Positions 25,851 through 34,652 are shown, counted from the stretch's first letter. The stretch: DNA of 37,293 nt from an uncultured Bacteroides sp. (GCA_958453305.1 CAUDXH010000019.1:1-37293); one strand, 5' to 3'. The notes: generated by a model not told the origin, from the sequence alone. Numbers and translations are program-made.

Positions 25851-26379
25851 CGAGATATTCTACAGCCTGCAGGGAGAAGGATTTCATACTGGTACACCAG
25901 CGGTATTTGTACGGTTTTCTGGTTGTAACCTGAAATGTAGTTTCTGCGACACACAGCATGAAAAAGGAATCCTGCTCTCGGATGAGGAAATCATAAATCA
26001 AGTCAATTCGTATCCGTGCCGGATGGTGATTCTGACCGGAGGAGAGCCCGGACTATGGATCGATGAGCAACTGATAGAAATGCTTCACAAAGCCGGAAAG
26101 TATGTGGCAATAGAAACTAACGGAACTTGCGTACTACCAGAAGCCATCGACTGGGTTACCTGTTCACCCAAAGACGCTCCGCTGAGAGTAAAGCGGATAG
26201 ACGAAGTAAAAGTGGTGTATCAGGGTCAGGATGTTTCACCGTATCTGGAACTTCCCGCTCACCAGTATTTCCTGCAACCCTGCTCTTGCCAGAATACCAA
26301 AGAGGTGATTGATTACATCAAGATGCATCCGCAATGGCGGCTCAGTCTTCAGACTCATAAATTAATCGATATACGATAG
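25837..26379 (+). CDS. queE: 7-carboxy-7-deazaguanine synthase (radical SAM)
   Basis: 180 residues from the ATG at 25837. The frame is open upstream to 25726 but that part is queD read in another frame. The start MRKINEIFYSLQGEG is the family N-terminus. The radical SAM cluster motif is CNLKCSFC (Cys30, Cys34, Cys37, spacing CX3CX2C), followed by a GGEPG motif. QueE uses SAM to rearrange 6-carboxytetrahydropterin to 7-carboxy-7-deazaguanine, the step after QueD. The short size is normal for Bacteroidota QueE. The 14-nt overlap with queD indicates one operon. It ends in TAG. Confidence 0.93.
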   Translation: MRKINEIFYSLQGEGFHTGTPAVFVRFSGCNLKCSFCDTQHEKGILLSDEEIINQVNSYPCRMVILTGGEPGLWIDEQLIEMLHKAGKYVAIETNGTCVLPEAIDWVTCSPKDAPLRVKRIDEVKVVYQGQDVSPYLELPAHQYFLQPCSCQNTKEVIDYIKMHPQWRLSLQTHKLIDIR

Positions 26380-26394
26380 GTAGCCAAGTGACGA

Positions 26395-26438
26395 GTTGAC
26401 AAGGCTTTTATCACCTGAGGGATGAAAGCCTTGTCAAC
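26395..26438. terminator. Long hairpin between convergent queE and malQ
   Basis: 18-nt arms (26395-26412, beginning GTTGACAAGGCTTTT, with 26421-26438) pair with one G-U wobble around an 8-nt loop. There is no T run, so it may be a weak terminator or an intergenic repeat; GTTGACAAGG-like sequence also occurs in the exporter cluster spacers. Confidence 0.6.
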
Positions 26439-26457
26439 CCGTTAACTTATTAACCCG

Positions 26458-29124
26458 CTACCTCACAGCCAGTTCCCGAATCGTTTCATTCAGTTCATCT
26501 GCTTCCATAAGCTGCTCCAGTGTGAGATGCATGCGCCAGTGCCAGTAGTTTAACGGATTGGCAGGCACATTGATCCGTTCCGCCTCCACATCCGGATTAC
26601 GCAAAGCCTCATCCACCGACAGCCAGTCTTGCCAAGTCAAGATACACAGCATGGAAGGACTATCCAAATGCTGCTTGATTACTTCTTTGCAAAGCCATCC
26701 GGGAGCCTGTTCGGGCACTTCTCCCCAATGATGAAGCTCATCGTGATAAAAACGCTCTGTAAGCTGCGGATCTTCCTCCCACCAACCTCGGAAAGTAGAC
26801 ATATCATGCGTTCCGATGGTACACACCGAATGATACGGATAAGCCTCCACCCGTCCGAATAACTGTCCCATGGCTTTCGGCATGCGCTGGATTTCGAGGG
26901 AAAGAATCTGCAGTTCATTCATTACCCAAGGAACACAATCGGGCACCATGCCCAAGTCTTCCCCACACACCAGCATGGAAGTAGACTGAGTCAGTTCCGG
27001 GAGTTTCTTCATGGCTTCCCGATACCAGAACTCATTATGACGTTGATAATAATAATGGTTATATAACTGATTAAAGGCTTCCTGCTCTTGCGGGGTAAGC
27101 TGCCTGAATACATAATCATTTTGCACGGCAATACGCGGATGATACCTGTCGGGCTGCTTACGGTCGGGCACAAACAAGACATCGCTGATGAGTTCATACA
27201 GACTTTCTTTGAGCTTCAGGCTCTCTTCATCTGTCTTTCCGGCAAACCAAGCCTCTACTTTGCGCTGGGTATCAAACTCCGGACGCATCTCATATAAATC
27301 ATGATGCAAAGGACGGACAAAGGTTTCACGCACCAAATCACTCTGCTCGCCGAACAGGGTATTCAGCATATACTCGCTGATAAACGGACGGAGCATCTGG
27401 TCGGCACGGAAATTCAGACCGAAACTGCGTATTTCATCTACACTCATAGGAAGAGAGGGAACAAACTGCCCCAGCAATCCGTGCACACTGTGGTCTGGAA
27501 TTTCCCAAATGCGGAAGAAACCAAGGATATGATCAATGCGGTAAGCCGTAAAATATTCTGCCATTTGAGCGAAACGTCTGCGCCACCACAAATAATGATC
27601 CTGCTCCATTACCTCCCAGTTATAAGTAGGGAATCCCCAGTTCTGCCCCTTGGTACTGAAGGCATCGGGCGGTGCACCTGCCTGTCCGTTCAGGTTGAAG
27701 TAATAAGGTTCCACCCATGACTCCACACTGGACCGGCTGATGCCGATAGGAATATCTCCTTTGAGAATGACTCCCCGGCTACGAGCATACGCTGCTGCTG
27801 AAAGAAGCTGCACATGAAGGCAATATTGCAGATAATAATAAAATCCGATTTCACGATAGCTGGAACTCTCCGGAGAACCAAGAGAAGCAATCGCTTCGGC
27901 ATCGTATTCGCTATAGATTTCCCACTGACGAAAATCGGGAGTACCGTAACGGTCGCGCAACACACTGAAAGCAGCATAAGGTAATAACCAGTGAGAGTTA
28001 CGTTCAAAATAAGCATGAAAGACCTCCGATTGCAACACCTTCTCACCTTCTTGCAGATAAACGGCACGCAGGTAAGCCCGTTTCCAGCGGTTGACTTCCT
28101 CATAATCCACTTCCGGCAACTGATTCAAGATGATGCGTTCTTCCTCAAACCGGTCGGAAGCTTCCTTGTCGGTCAGCGGAGGGAGCTGACGCAGGTCAAT
28201 ATACATCGGATGGAAAGCATAAATAGAAATGCTGTTATACGGATAAGAGTCGGTCCAATGCCCGCTCATGGTCGTATCGTTAATCGGCAGAATCTGTACA
28301 GCACGCAACCCCGTATCGGCAGCCCATCTGACAAAGGTCTTCAGATCGCCAAAATCGCCCACTCCGTAGCTTCCTTCCGAGCGTAAAGAAAAAACAGGAA
28401 TGGCGCATCCGGCTATACGTACAGGCGGCTCTTCAAAAAACACTTCGGTTTCCATGGGCAGGTATGTTTCGCCCCGATGAAGTGGTTGGATATGAAACAA
28501 GCGGTTGGGATGTGTCTCCCATGCCATAACTCTGCCCGTTTCGGCATCTATCGCCACAAACTTATATTCAAACGGCAAACGGAGAGAAGATACACTGACG
28601 GTTAAATGCCACACATTAGGCTGCACTTCTACCATGCGGAGCGGACGGCAGGCTTCCCAATTACCTAACGCATCACAACTGCCTATCAGTCCCAGCCCCT
28701 GCTTCCGGGTGGTCAGTCCCGGACAAAGTGCACGGAAGGTGATGCAGCTTCCCACTCCATCGGACAGATTCACCGGTTGCTTTGAGTTATATGATCCATT
28801 AAACGCCGCACTGTAACGAAAAGCATCAACGGGTAAATCACGCCAACAGTCATCGATTATATAATGGCTCTGCTGCTCATTTCCCGGATAAAAAGAATGG
28901 GCAAGGGCTCCCAGCTCTTTACGTACACATCGGCTATCGCGAAAAACAGCATAACGGTAAGTCACAAAAGCTTTATCGTTTTCTGGCATATATTCTGTGG
29001 TTCCCTGCCATTCGTTGCCGTCACGGGTGGAAAGTGGAATGGCTTGTCCATGGTTGCCTTCCATCAAAACACACAGGCTTTCTCCCCATACCGTACGGTA
29101 GTTTATACGAAAAGTCAGTTTCAT
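26458..29124 (-). CDS. malQ: 4-alpha-glucanotransferase with CBM20 domains (GH77)
   Basis: 888 residues from the ATG at 29124. The frame continues upstream to 29199, but that stretch overlaps the gyrB terminator, so it is not used. Two starch-binding CBM20-like modules (about 1-105 and 125-240) precede the GH77 barrel. Catalytic segments are YRIDHILGFFR (nucleophile Asp), CGEDLGMVP (acid/base Glu) and GTHDMSTFRGWW (transition-state Asp). The enzyme transfers maltodextrin segments between glucan chains in maltodextrin or glycogen metabolism. No signal peptide is seen, so it is cytoplasmic. The plant DPE2-like CBM20-GH77 architecture is normal in Bacteroides. It is transcribed towards queE. Confidence 0.93.
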   Translation of the reverse strand: MKLTFRINYRTVWGESLCVLMEGNHGQAIPLSTRDGNEWQGTTEYMPENDKAFVTYRYAVFRDSRCVRKELGALAHSFYPGNEQQSHYIIDDCWRDLPVDAFRYSAAFNGSYNSKQPVNLSDGVGSCITFRALCPGLTTRKQGLGLIGSCDALGNWEACRPLRMVEVQPNVWHLTVSVSSLRLPFEYKFVAIDAETGRVMAWETHPNRLFHIQPLHRGETYLPMETEVFFEEPPVRIAGCAIPVFSLRSEGSYGVGDFGDLKTFVRWAADTGLRAVQILPINDTTMSGHWTDSYPYNSISIYAFHPMYIDLRQLPPLTDKEASDRFEEERIILNQLPEVDYEEVNRWKRAYLRAVYLQEGEKVLQSEVFHAYFERNSHWLLPYAAFSVLRDRYGTPDFRQWEIYSEYDAEAIASLGSPESSSYREIGFYYYLQYCLHVQLLSAAAYARSRGVILKGDIPIGISRSSVESWVEPYYFNLNGQAGAPPDAFSTKGQNWGFPTYNWEVMEQDHYLWWRRRFAQMAEYFTAYRIDHILGFFRIWEIPDHSVHGLLGQFVPSLPMSVDEIRSFGLNFRADQMLRPFISEYMLNTLFGEQSDLVRETFVRPLHHDLYEMRPEFDTQRKVEAWFAGKTDEESLKLKESLYELISDVLFVPDRKQPDRYHPRIAVQNDYVFRQLTPQEQEAFNQLYNHYYYQRHNEFWYREAMKKLPELTQSTSMLVCGEDLGMVPDCVPWVMNELQILSLEIQRMPKAMGQLFGRVEAYPYHSVCTIGTHDMSTFRGWWEEDPQLTERFYHDELHHWGEVPEQAPGWLCKEVIKQHLDSPSMLCILTWQDWLSVDEALRNPDVEAERINVPANPLNYWHWRMHLTLEQLMEADELNETIRELAVR

Positions 29125-29197
29125 AGTCTTTTTCAGGTATTTGGTTATTCTTACTCCAAAAATACTGTTTTTTTTCTTTTCCCACGCCCGTGCAGGC

Positions 29198-29231
29198 ATA
29201 AAAAAATCCCGAAAGGAGTACTTTCGGGATT
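29198..29231 (-). terminator. gyrB terminator
   Basis: On the minus strand the 11-bp perfect stem (29221-29231 with 29205-29215; arm AATCCCGAAAG) and 5-nt loop are followed by a run of seven T (29200-29206 complement). It lies 60 nt after the gyrB stop. Just beyond it, CGCCCGTGCAGG at 29185-29196 (plus strand) is shared with the repeat at the right edge of the window. Confidence 0.88.
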
Positions 29232-29290
29232 CCCTCGGTGTAAGATGCGAGGATGGATTTAGTAAATAATTAAGTTATGAAAAAGGAACC

Positions 29291-31258
29291 TTATGCGTCA
29301 ATATTGGCATAGGTTGCATTTTTTTCGATAAATTCACGGCGCGGAGCCACATCATCCCCCATTAACATGGAGAAGATATAATCGGCTTCAGCCGCATTTT
29401 CTATATTAATCTGCTTCAGCACACGGGTTTCCGGATTCATGGTAGTTTCCCAGAGCTGGTCGGCGTTCATTTCACCCAAACCTTTGTAACGCTGTGTGTG
29501 GATGCCTTGCTCACTTCCGTCTCCATATTTGCGGATGAAAGCATCGCGTTCTTCGTCTCTATAGCAATATTCGCTGATTTTACCTTTGGTACATTTATAC
29601 AACGGTGGGTTGGCAATGTACAAGTGTCCTGCCTGAATGATTTCGGGCATGTAGCGGTAGAACAGTGTCATGATAAGGGTGTCGATGTGAGAACCATCGA
29701 CATCGGCATCGGTCATGATGATTACCTTATGATAACGCAGTTTGTCCAGATTGGCTTTCTTGCTGTTTTCTTCGTCACCATCTACCCCGAAGCGCACACC
29801 CAATGCCTGAATGATGTTGTTTACTTCATCGCTTTCAAAAGCTTTGTGCCACATGGCTTTTTCTACATTCAGGATTTTACCGCGCAAAGGCAAAATAGCT
29901 TGGAACTGACGGCTGCGACCTTGCTTAGCCGAACCACCTGCAGAATCACCCTCGACAAGGAAGAGTTCACACTCTTCAGCCACACGGCTGGAACAGTCGG
30001 CCAGTTTACCCGGCAATCCGCCTCCGCCCATCGGACTCTTGCGCTGTACAGACTCACGTGCCTTGCGTGCAGCGATACGTGCGGTAGCTGCCAGCACCAC
30101 TTTATCAACAATAATCTTGGCTTCCTTGGGATGTTCTTCCAGATAATAAGTCAACGCTTCACCTACTGCTTGGTTCACCGCACCGCTTACCTCATTGTTA
30201 CCCAATTTGGTTTTGGTCTGTCCTTCAAACTGAGGCTCGCTCACCTTCACCGAAATAACGGCAATCAGACCCTCACGGAAGTCTTCCCCTGAAATCTCTA
30301 CCTTTGCCTTTTCAAGCGCCTTGCTTTCTTCGGCATATTTTTTCAGAACACGGGTCAAGGCTGTACGGAATCCGGCTTCATGCGTTCCTCCTTCAATGGT
30401 ATTGATGTTATTTACATACGAGTGAAGGTTTTCACGGAAACCAGTGTTATACATGATGGCGCACTCAATGGGTACACCCTGCTTTTCTGTATTCAAATAG
30501 ATAACATCGTCAATCAGCGGTGTGTTAGTAGAGTTCAGGAAACGCACGAACTCTTTCACTCCTTCTTCTGAATGGAACACTTCGCTCTTATACGAGCCGT
30601 CTTCTTCCTGTACGCGCTTATCGGTCAGCTTGATGGTAATCCCTTTATTCAGATAAGCCAGCTCACGCATACGTGCCTGAAGGATGTTATATTTATATTC
30701 GGTTACGGTAAAGATGCTTCCGTCGGGCCAGAAAGTCTGACGGGTTCCGGTGATATCGGTTGTACCTACTTCTTTTACCGAGTAAAGCGGTTTACCGCAT
30801 TCATATTCTTGTTGATAGATTTTTCCGTTACGGAATACGTTGGTCGTCATGTGAGAAGACAAAGCGTTCACACACGAAACACCTACACCGTGCAATCCTC
30901 CGGATACTTTATACGAGCCCTTGTCGAACTTACCTCCGGCATGAAGGACGGTCATCACGACTTCAAGTGCCGACTTTTTCTCTTTTTCATGGTAATCAAC
31001 CGGAATACCACGACCGTTATCTTGTACGGTAATTGAATTATCTTCGTTAATGGTTACTTCTATATGGGTACAATAACCGGCGAGGGCTTCGTCAATCGAG
31101 TTGTCAACCACCTCGTACACCAGATGGTGCAATCCTTTTTCGCTGATATCGCCGATATACATAGCGGGACGCTTGCGCACAGCTTCCAGTCCTTCCAATA
31201 CTTGGATACTGCTCGCCGAGTAATTGCTTCCGCTGTTTGGGTTCAGTTCTTCGCTCAT
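29291..31258 (-). CDS. gyrB: DNA gyrase subunit B
   Basis: 655 residues, the normal length for Bacteroidota GyrB. The GHKL ATPase domain has EVVDNSIDEALAG, the DNGRGIPV segment and the GGLHGVG lid (about residues 40-130). The transducer domain follows, then the TOPRIM domain with LVEGDSAGGSAKQGR and the metal-binding DADVDGSHI. The C-terminal part includes RYKGLGEMNADQLWETT. With GyrA it introduces negative supercoils into DNA using ATP. ParE is the alternative, but QGRSRQFQAILPLRGKILNVEKA and the overall match favour GyrB. It is a single-gene unit with its own -7 box and terminator. Confidence 0.93.
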   Translation of the reverse strand: MSEELNPNSGSNYSASSIQVLEGLEAVRKRPAMYIGDISEKGLHHLVYEVVDNSIDEALAGYCTHIEVTINEDNSITVQDNGRGIPVDYHEKEKKSALEVVMTVLHAGGKFDKGSYKVSGGLHGVGVSCVNALSSHMTTNVFRNGKIYQQEYECGKPLYSVKEVGTTDITGTRQTFWPDGSIFTVTEYKYNILQARMRELAYLNKGITIKLTDKRVQEEDGSYKSEVFHSEEGVKEFVRFLNSTNTPLIDDVIYLNTEKQGVPIECAIMYNTGFRENLHSYVNNINTIEGGTHEAGFRTALTRVLKKYAEESKALEKAKVEISGEDFREGLIAVISVKVSEPQFEGQTKTKLGNNEVSGAVNQAVGEALTYYLEEHPKEAKIIVDKVVLAATARIAARKARESVQRKSPMGGGGLPGKLADCSSRVAEECELFLVEGDSAGGSAKQGRSRQFQAILPLRGKILNVEKAMWHKAFESDEVNNIIQALGVRFGVDGDEENSKKANLDKLRYHKVIIMTDADVDGSHIDTLIMTLFYRYMPEIIQAGHLYIANPPLYKCTKGKISEYCYRDEERDAFIRKYGDGSEQGIHTQRYKGLGEMNADQLWETTMNPETRVLKQINIENAAEADYIFSMLMGDDVAPRREFIEKNATYANIDA

Positions 31259-31282
31259 TGTTTTCTAAAAGTTTTAAGTGTT

Positions 31283-31290
31283 CAAAGATA
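31283..31290 (-). promoter_or_regulatory. -7 box for gyrB
   Basis: The minus strand reads TATCTTTG, an exact TAnnTTTG match, 24 nt before the gyrB ATG at 31258. No -33 box at standard spacing. Confidence 0.6.
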
Positions 31291-31420
31291 ATGAAAAACT
31301 CCGATATAACCGCCTTTTCTGCATTTATATTATACAAACTTTTAATCTTATACAACCGGATGCACCTATTTTATACAAACTCACATACAGCCTCATCCTA
31401 TGACACTATAACTAAAAACT

Positions 31421-31642
31421 GTGTGGAAATTGTCCGAATTTAGCGAAATCAATCTGAACAACGAGCAAGACAGAGAAAGAATTATAAAAGTCATCAGATA
31501 TCTTTCTGACATACTGTTCCAAACTCCTTCTTCCGGATATTCTACCATCAAAATTGCATCAAATATGAAAAAAGACAATATGCCTTTAGAAAAGATAGCA
31601 GAATATACCAATCTTCCGGTGCAAATAATAAAAGCTCTTTAA
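31421..31642 (+). pseudogene. Fragment resembling the C-terminus of an Rpn-family PD-(D/E)XK nuclease/transposase
   Basis: 73 residues from a GTG; an in-frame stop lies at 31409-31411, so no longer protein is possible. The C-terminal half (IASNMKKDNMPLEKIAEYTNLPVQIIKAL) has the pattern of the tail of Rpn-type proteins (recombination-promoting nuclease, PDDEXK_2), whose catalytic N-terminal domain would be about 200 residues further upstream and is absent here. The stop sits 4 nt before a strong terminator, as expected of a genuine gene end. I read it as a decayed copy, but a small independent hypothetical protein cannot be excluded. Confidence 0.45.
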
Positions 31643-31646
31643 AAAG

Positions 31647-31685
31647 TCCCCTCTCTTACCCTGCCAAATAAGAGAGGGGATTTTA
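31647..31685 (+). terminator. Terminator after the Rpn-like fragment
   Basis: A perfect 12-bp stem (TCCCCTCTCTTA 31647-31658 with 31669-31680), a 10-nt loop and a TTTTA tract. Confidence 0.88.
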
Positions 31686-31755
31686 TACATTATCCGGCAT
31701 TGCCTAAATGCTGTTATATTAGAGCCAAAACCTTATTACTGGCTGTGCAAACTCA

Positions 31756-31839
31756 AAGTCGCGGTGTGAATTACAGAAACCACACTGCGACTTGTACAAA
31801 CCACAGTGTGACCTGTAAAAATCACAGTGTGGTTTTGAG
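31756..31839. repeat. Four tandem 21-bp repeats with CACAGTGTG cores
   Basis: Units start at 31756, 31777, 31798 and 31819. The last three begin AAACC or AAATC, and units 3 and 4 share CACAGTGTG; unit 2 has CACACTGCG and unit 1 has CGCGGTGTG. Units 1 and 2 also form a 13-bp inverted repeat with one G-U pair (31757-31769 region with 31780-31793). An ORF of 74 codons across this DNA (31700-31924) reads NHTATCTNHSVTCKNHSV, a product of the repeats, and I do not call it a gene. The array lies 140 bp upstream of the response regulator gene. Confidence 0.8.
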
Positions 31840-31945
31840 CTTCTGCCGGAAGAAAACCTACTTTCTCCCAAGCATTACAGAAAGTTTATATCTGCTGTAC
31901 GAAACTTTCAAAGCCAAACGATAAACGGGTTTCCGCCTTTTTAGC

Positions 31946-31953
31946 TACCTTTG
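31946..31953 (+). promoter_or_regulatory. -7 box for the response regulator/kinase operon
   Basis: TACCTTTG, an exact TAnnTTTG match, lies 25 nt before the ATG at 31979. No -33 box at standard spacing. Confidence 0.65.
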
Positions 31954-31978
31954 TCCCAATAAAAAAAAATGAAATATC

Positions 31979-33358
31979 ATGGCCAAACAAGGAACCCTGC
32001 TCGTGGTGGACGACAACCGAAACATTCTGACTTCACTTCAATACCTGCTGAATGAGTACTTTGAACGGGTACTGACGCTTTCATCGCCTGTCACAATCCC
32101 AACTCTGATGCGCAAGGAAGACATTCACGTGGTATTGCTCGACATGAACTTTTCTTCGGGTATCAACAGCGGCAACGAGGGACTGTATTGGCTCCGTGAA
32201 ATCAAAAGAATCCGGCCTCAGACGCAGGTCGTACTCTTTACGGCTTATGCAGACATCAACTTGGCTGTGACCGGCATTAAAGAGGGGGCTTCCGACTTTG
32301 TGGTCAAACCGTGGGAAAACGATAAGCTGGTACAAGCTCTGCAAGAGGCTTATAACAAGACGGTGACTAAAACCGGAAAGAAGAAAACGGCAGCTGCAGG
32401 CAATGCATCCGACAGCGACAATAATAAGATGTATTGGGGAAACTCACCGGTGATACAGCCTCTGCGCATGCTGGTGGAAAAGGTGAGTTCAACAGATGCC
32501 AATATCTTGATTACCGGTGAAAACGGTACCGGAAAAGATATGCTGGCAAGGGAAATCCATCGTCTTTCCAACCGGAGAAACGAGGCTATGGTGAGTGTGG
32601 ATATGGGAGCCATCACCGAATCGCTTTTCGAGAGCGAGCTGTTCGGTCATGTGAAAGGTTCGTTTACCGATGCTCATGCCGACCGGATAGGGCGGTTTGA
32701 GGCCGCCGATGGAGGTACGCTCTTTCTTGATGAAATAGCGAACCTTCCTTATCATCTTCAGGCCAAGCTGTTGACAGCTATCCAGAAGCGGTGTTTCATC
32801 AAGGTGGGAAGCAATACGCCGCAAGCTACCAATATCCGGCTGATTTGTGCCACGAACCGCGACCTGGAAGAAATGGTGCGCCAAGGGGAGTTCCGCGAAG
32901 ACCTGCTTTACCGTATCAATACCATCCATCTGCATATCCCAGCCTTGCGAGAGCGCAAAGAAGACATCTTGCCGTTGGCAAACCGCTTCCTCAAGCAATA
33001 CAGCGCACAGTATGGCAGAATGGTTGAAAAGCTTTCAGCTGAAACCGAATGCCGCTTGACCGAATATCCCTGGTATGGCAATATACGTGAACTGCAACAT
33101 ACCATCGAAAAAGCCGTGATTCTTTCTGAGGGGAAAGAGTTGCAGGCTGAAACACTTCAGTTCTCACATGCCCGTCCGGCAGACGAATCGACCCAACCGG
33201 AGAAAAAGCAGATTCCTTTTCAGACACTGGACGAGATGGAATGCAGTCTGGTGAAAAGCGCAATCGACCAATGTAACGGAAACTTGTCGCAGGCAGCAGC
33301 TCAGTTAGGAATTACCCGGCAGACGCTTTACAACAAAATGAAACGATATGGGCTCTAA
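31979..33358 (+). CDS. Sigma-54-dependent NtrC-family response regulator
   Basis: 459 residues. A receiver domain (about 1-125: acidic pocket Asp11/Asp12, phospho-acceptor Asp55, Thr87 and Lys110) is followed by a linker, a sigma-54 activation AAA+ domain (about 150-385: Walker A GENGTGKD at 180-187, Walker B LFLDE ending at Asp251/Glu252, arginine fingers near Arg306 and Arg312) and a Fis-type helix-turn-helix (about 425-457, LSQAAAQLGITRQTLYNKM). The sigma-54 contact loop is GSFTDA (227-232) instead of the classic GAFTGA. Phosphorylated hexamers of such proteins bind upstream enhancers and open sigma-54 promoters. It overlaps the partner kinase by 11 nt. The inverted repeat and -24/-12 promoter before the TolC gene are the best candidate target in the window. 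Confidence 0.93.
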   Translation: MAKQGTLLVVDDNRNILTSLQYLLNEYFERVLTLSSPVTIPTLMRKEDIHVVLLDMNFSSGINSGNEGLYWLREIKRIRPQTQVVLFTAYADINLAVTGIKEGASDFVVKPWENDKLVQALQEAYNKTVTKTGKKKTAAAGNASDSDNNKMYWGNSPVIQPLRMLVEKVSSTDANILITGENGTGKDMLAREIHRLSNRRNEAMVSVDMGAITESLFESELFGHVKGSFTDAHADRIGRFEAADGGTLFLDEIANLPYHLQAKLLTAIQKRCFIKVGSNTPQATNIRLICATNRDLEEMVRQGEFREDLLYRINTIHLHIPALRERKEDILPLANRFLKQYSAQYGRMVEKLSAETECRLTEYPWYGNIRELQHTIEKAVILSEGKELQAETLQFSHARPADESTQPEKKQIPFQTLDEMECSLVKSAIDQCNGNLSQAAAQLGITRQTLYNKMKRYGL

Positions 33359-34652
33359 ATGGCTATTTTCAACTCTTGCAAGGGTTATTCTGCTTATAGC
33401 TGGAGTCGCCCTACTGACACTTGGCCTGAGCATAGGAAAAATATCGCTCCTTATAGCCGGTATCGGTTGCCTTCTACTCTCCATATACCTGTTTTTCCAC
33501 ATCCAAAAACAACTGCGTGAAAAAAGTTATCTGATGCTTGAAGCCATCCGGAACCGAGACTATTCTTTCCGCTTGCCTACGTATGGATTTACCGGCGGAG
33601 AACGTATCTTGCAGGATACACTGAATCAATTCGGTGCACTGATGGGTGAACAAAAACAGCTTATGGAACAGCGCGAACGCTTTTATGAACAGGTTTTATC
33701 AAGCGTAACTTCAGGCATTGTGGTCTTAGACGAACAGATGAAAATCATCCAGACCAATCCTACGGCTTCCCGGCTGTTAGGGCTTCCGACTTTAGGCACA
33801 TTGCAGCAGCTGGAACGTTATGGCACTGACATTCCGGATATGCTGCGCTCTTTAACTGCCGGGAAAAGATGTAACTTACAATATGCCACCACAAAGGGGG
33901 AGGTTCATTTATCGGTACAGGCTTCCATCATGCAGCTGGGAAAACAGCAGGTGAAAATTCTTGCCTTCAATGATATACGGAATGAACTGGATGCAAAAGA
34001 GTTGGATTCTTGGGTGAAGCTGACGCGTGTACTGACGCATGAAATTATGAACTCGATAGCTCCTATTTCATCTCTGAGTGAAACTTTCCTGCAACGGAAG
34101 GATGTGATAGAGAGTCCGCTATACGACGGAATACGTGCCATTCATGAGACCTCTGCCGGACTCATCTCCTTTGTAGACAGTTACCGCAAGTTTTCCTCTT
34201 TACAGAAACCGGCACCGGAACCGTTTTATCTCTATGACTTGATTTTGCAAATACAAGAATTGCATATCATCCCTCGGCAGATTACTTTTTCTCTCCAAAT
34301 TGAACCTGAAGATTTAATGATTTATGCTGATCCGAACTTGATACGACAAGTCATCATCAATTTAATAAAGAATGCGGTGCAAGCCATTACTTCTGCAACC
34401 GGAAAAATTCATCTTCGAGCCTACAGTACAGCCGAAGAGCATGTCTTGATTTATATCAGCAACGACGGAATGATTATTCCGGAAGCGGAGGCGGAGGAGA
34501 TTTTCGTACCTTTCTTCACTACGAAAAGAGAAGGAAGCGGAATCGGACTGTCTCTTTCTCGACAAATTATGAAACTGTCGGGCGGCAGTATCAGTTTGCT
34601 TCGTCCCGGCACGAACGGATGGAATACGACCTTTGTTCTTGAATTTGAATAA
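33348..34652 (+). CDS. Sensor histidine kinase, partner of the NtrC-type regulator
   Basis: 434 residues. Two closely spaced membrane helices (about 10-29 and 32-51) leave essentially no periplasmic loop. A cytoplasmic PAS-like region (about 110-210, VTSGIVVLDEQMKIIQTN) is followed by a dimerisation/phospho-acceptor segment with His231 in LTHEIMNSIAPI and a GHKL ATPase domain with an N-box (LIKNAVQAI) and a GSGIGLSLS G-box near residue 400. The HEIMNSIAPI form is typical of NtrB/AtoS-like kinases that pair with sigma-54 regulators. Without a periplasmic domain it probably senses a membrane or cytoplasmic cue. The start overlaps the regulator gene by 11 nt, so translation is coupled. Confidence 0.92.
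   Translation: MGSKWLFSTLARVILLIAGVALLTLGLSIGKISLLIAGIGCLLLSIYLFFHIQKQLREKSYLMLEAIRNRDYSFRLPTYGFTGGERILQDTLNQFGALMGEQKQLMEQRERFYEQVLSSVTSGIVVLDEQMKIIQTNPTASRLLGLPTLGTLQQLERYGTDIPDMLRSLTAGKRCNLQYATTKGEVHLSVQASIMQLGKQQVKILAFNDIRNELDAKELDSWVKLTRVLTHEIMNSIAPISSLSETFLQRKDVIESPLYDGIRAIHETSAGLISFVDSYRKFSSLQKPAPEPFYLYDLILQIQELHIIPRQITFSLQIEPEDLMIYADPNLIRQVIINLIKNAVQAITSATGKIHLRAYSTAEEHVLIYISNDGMIIPEAEAEEIFVPFFTTKREGSGIGLSLSRQIMKLSGGSISLLRPGTNGWNTTFVLEFE

Noticed and set aside
29125..29199. 25-residue N-terminal extension of MalQ
   Set aside because: It overlaps the gyrB terminator, and MKLTFRINYRT at 29124 is the natural start of the CBM20 domain.
31700..31924. 74-codon ORF with NHS-V/TCK repeats
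   Set aside because: The amino-acid repeat is just the 21-bp DNA array read in frame, and there is no start context or recognisable family.
31979..34652. Quorum-sensing or nitrogen-control identity for the NtrC-type pair
   Set aside because: Domain content fits any NtrC/AtoC-like pair, and nothing nearby concerns nitrogen or signalling molecules; the exporter link is better supported.
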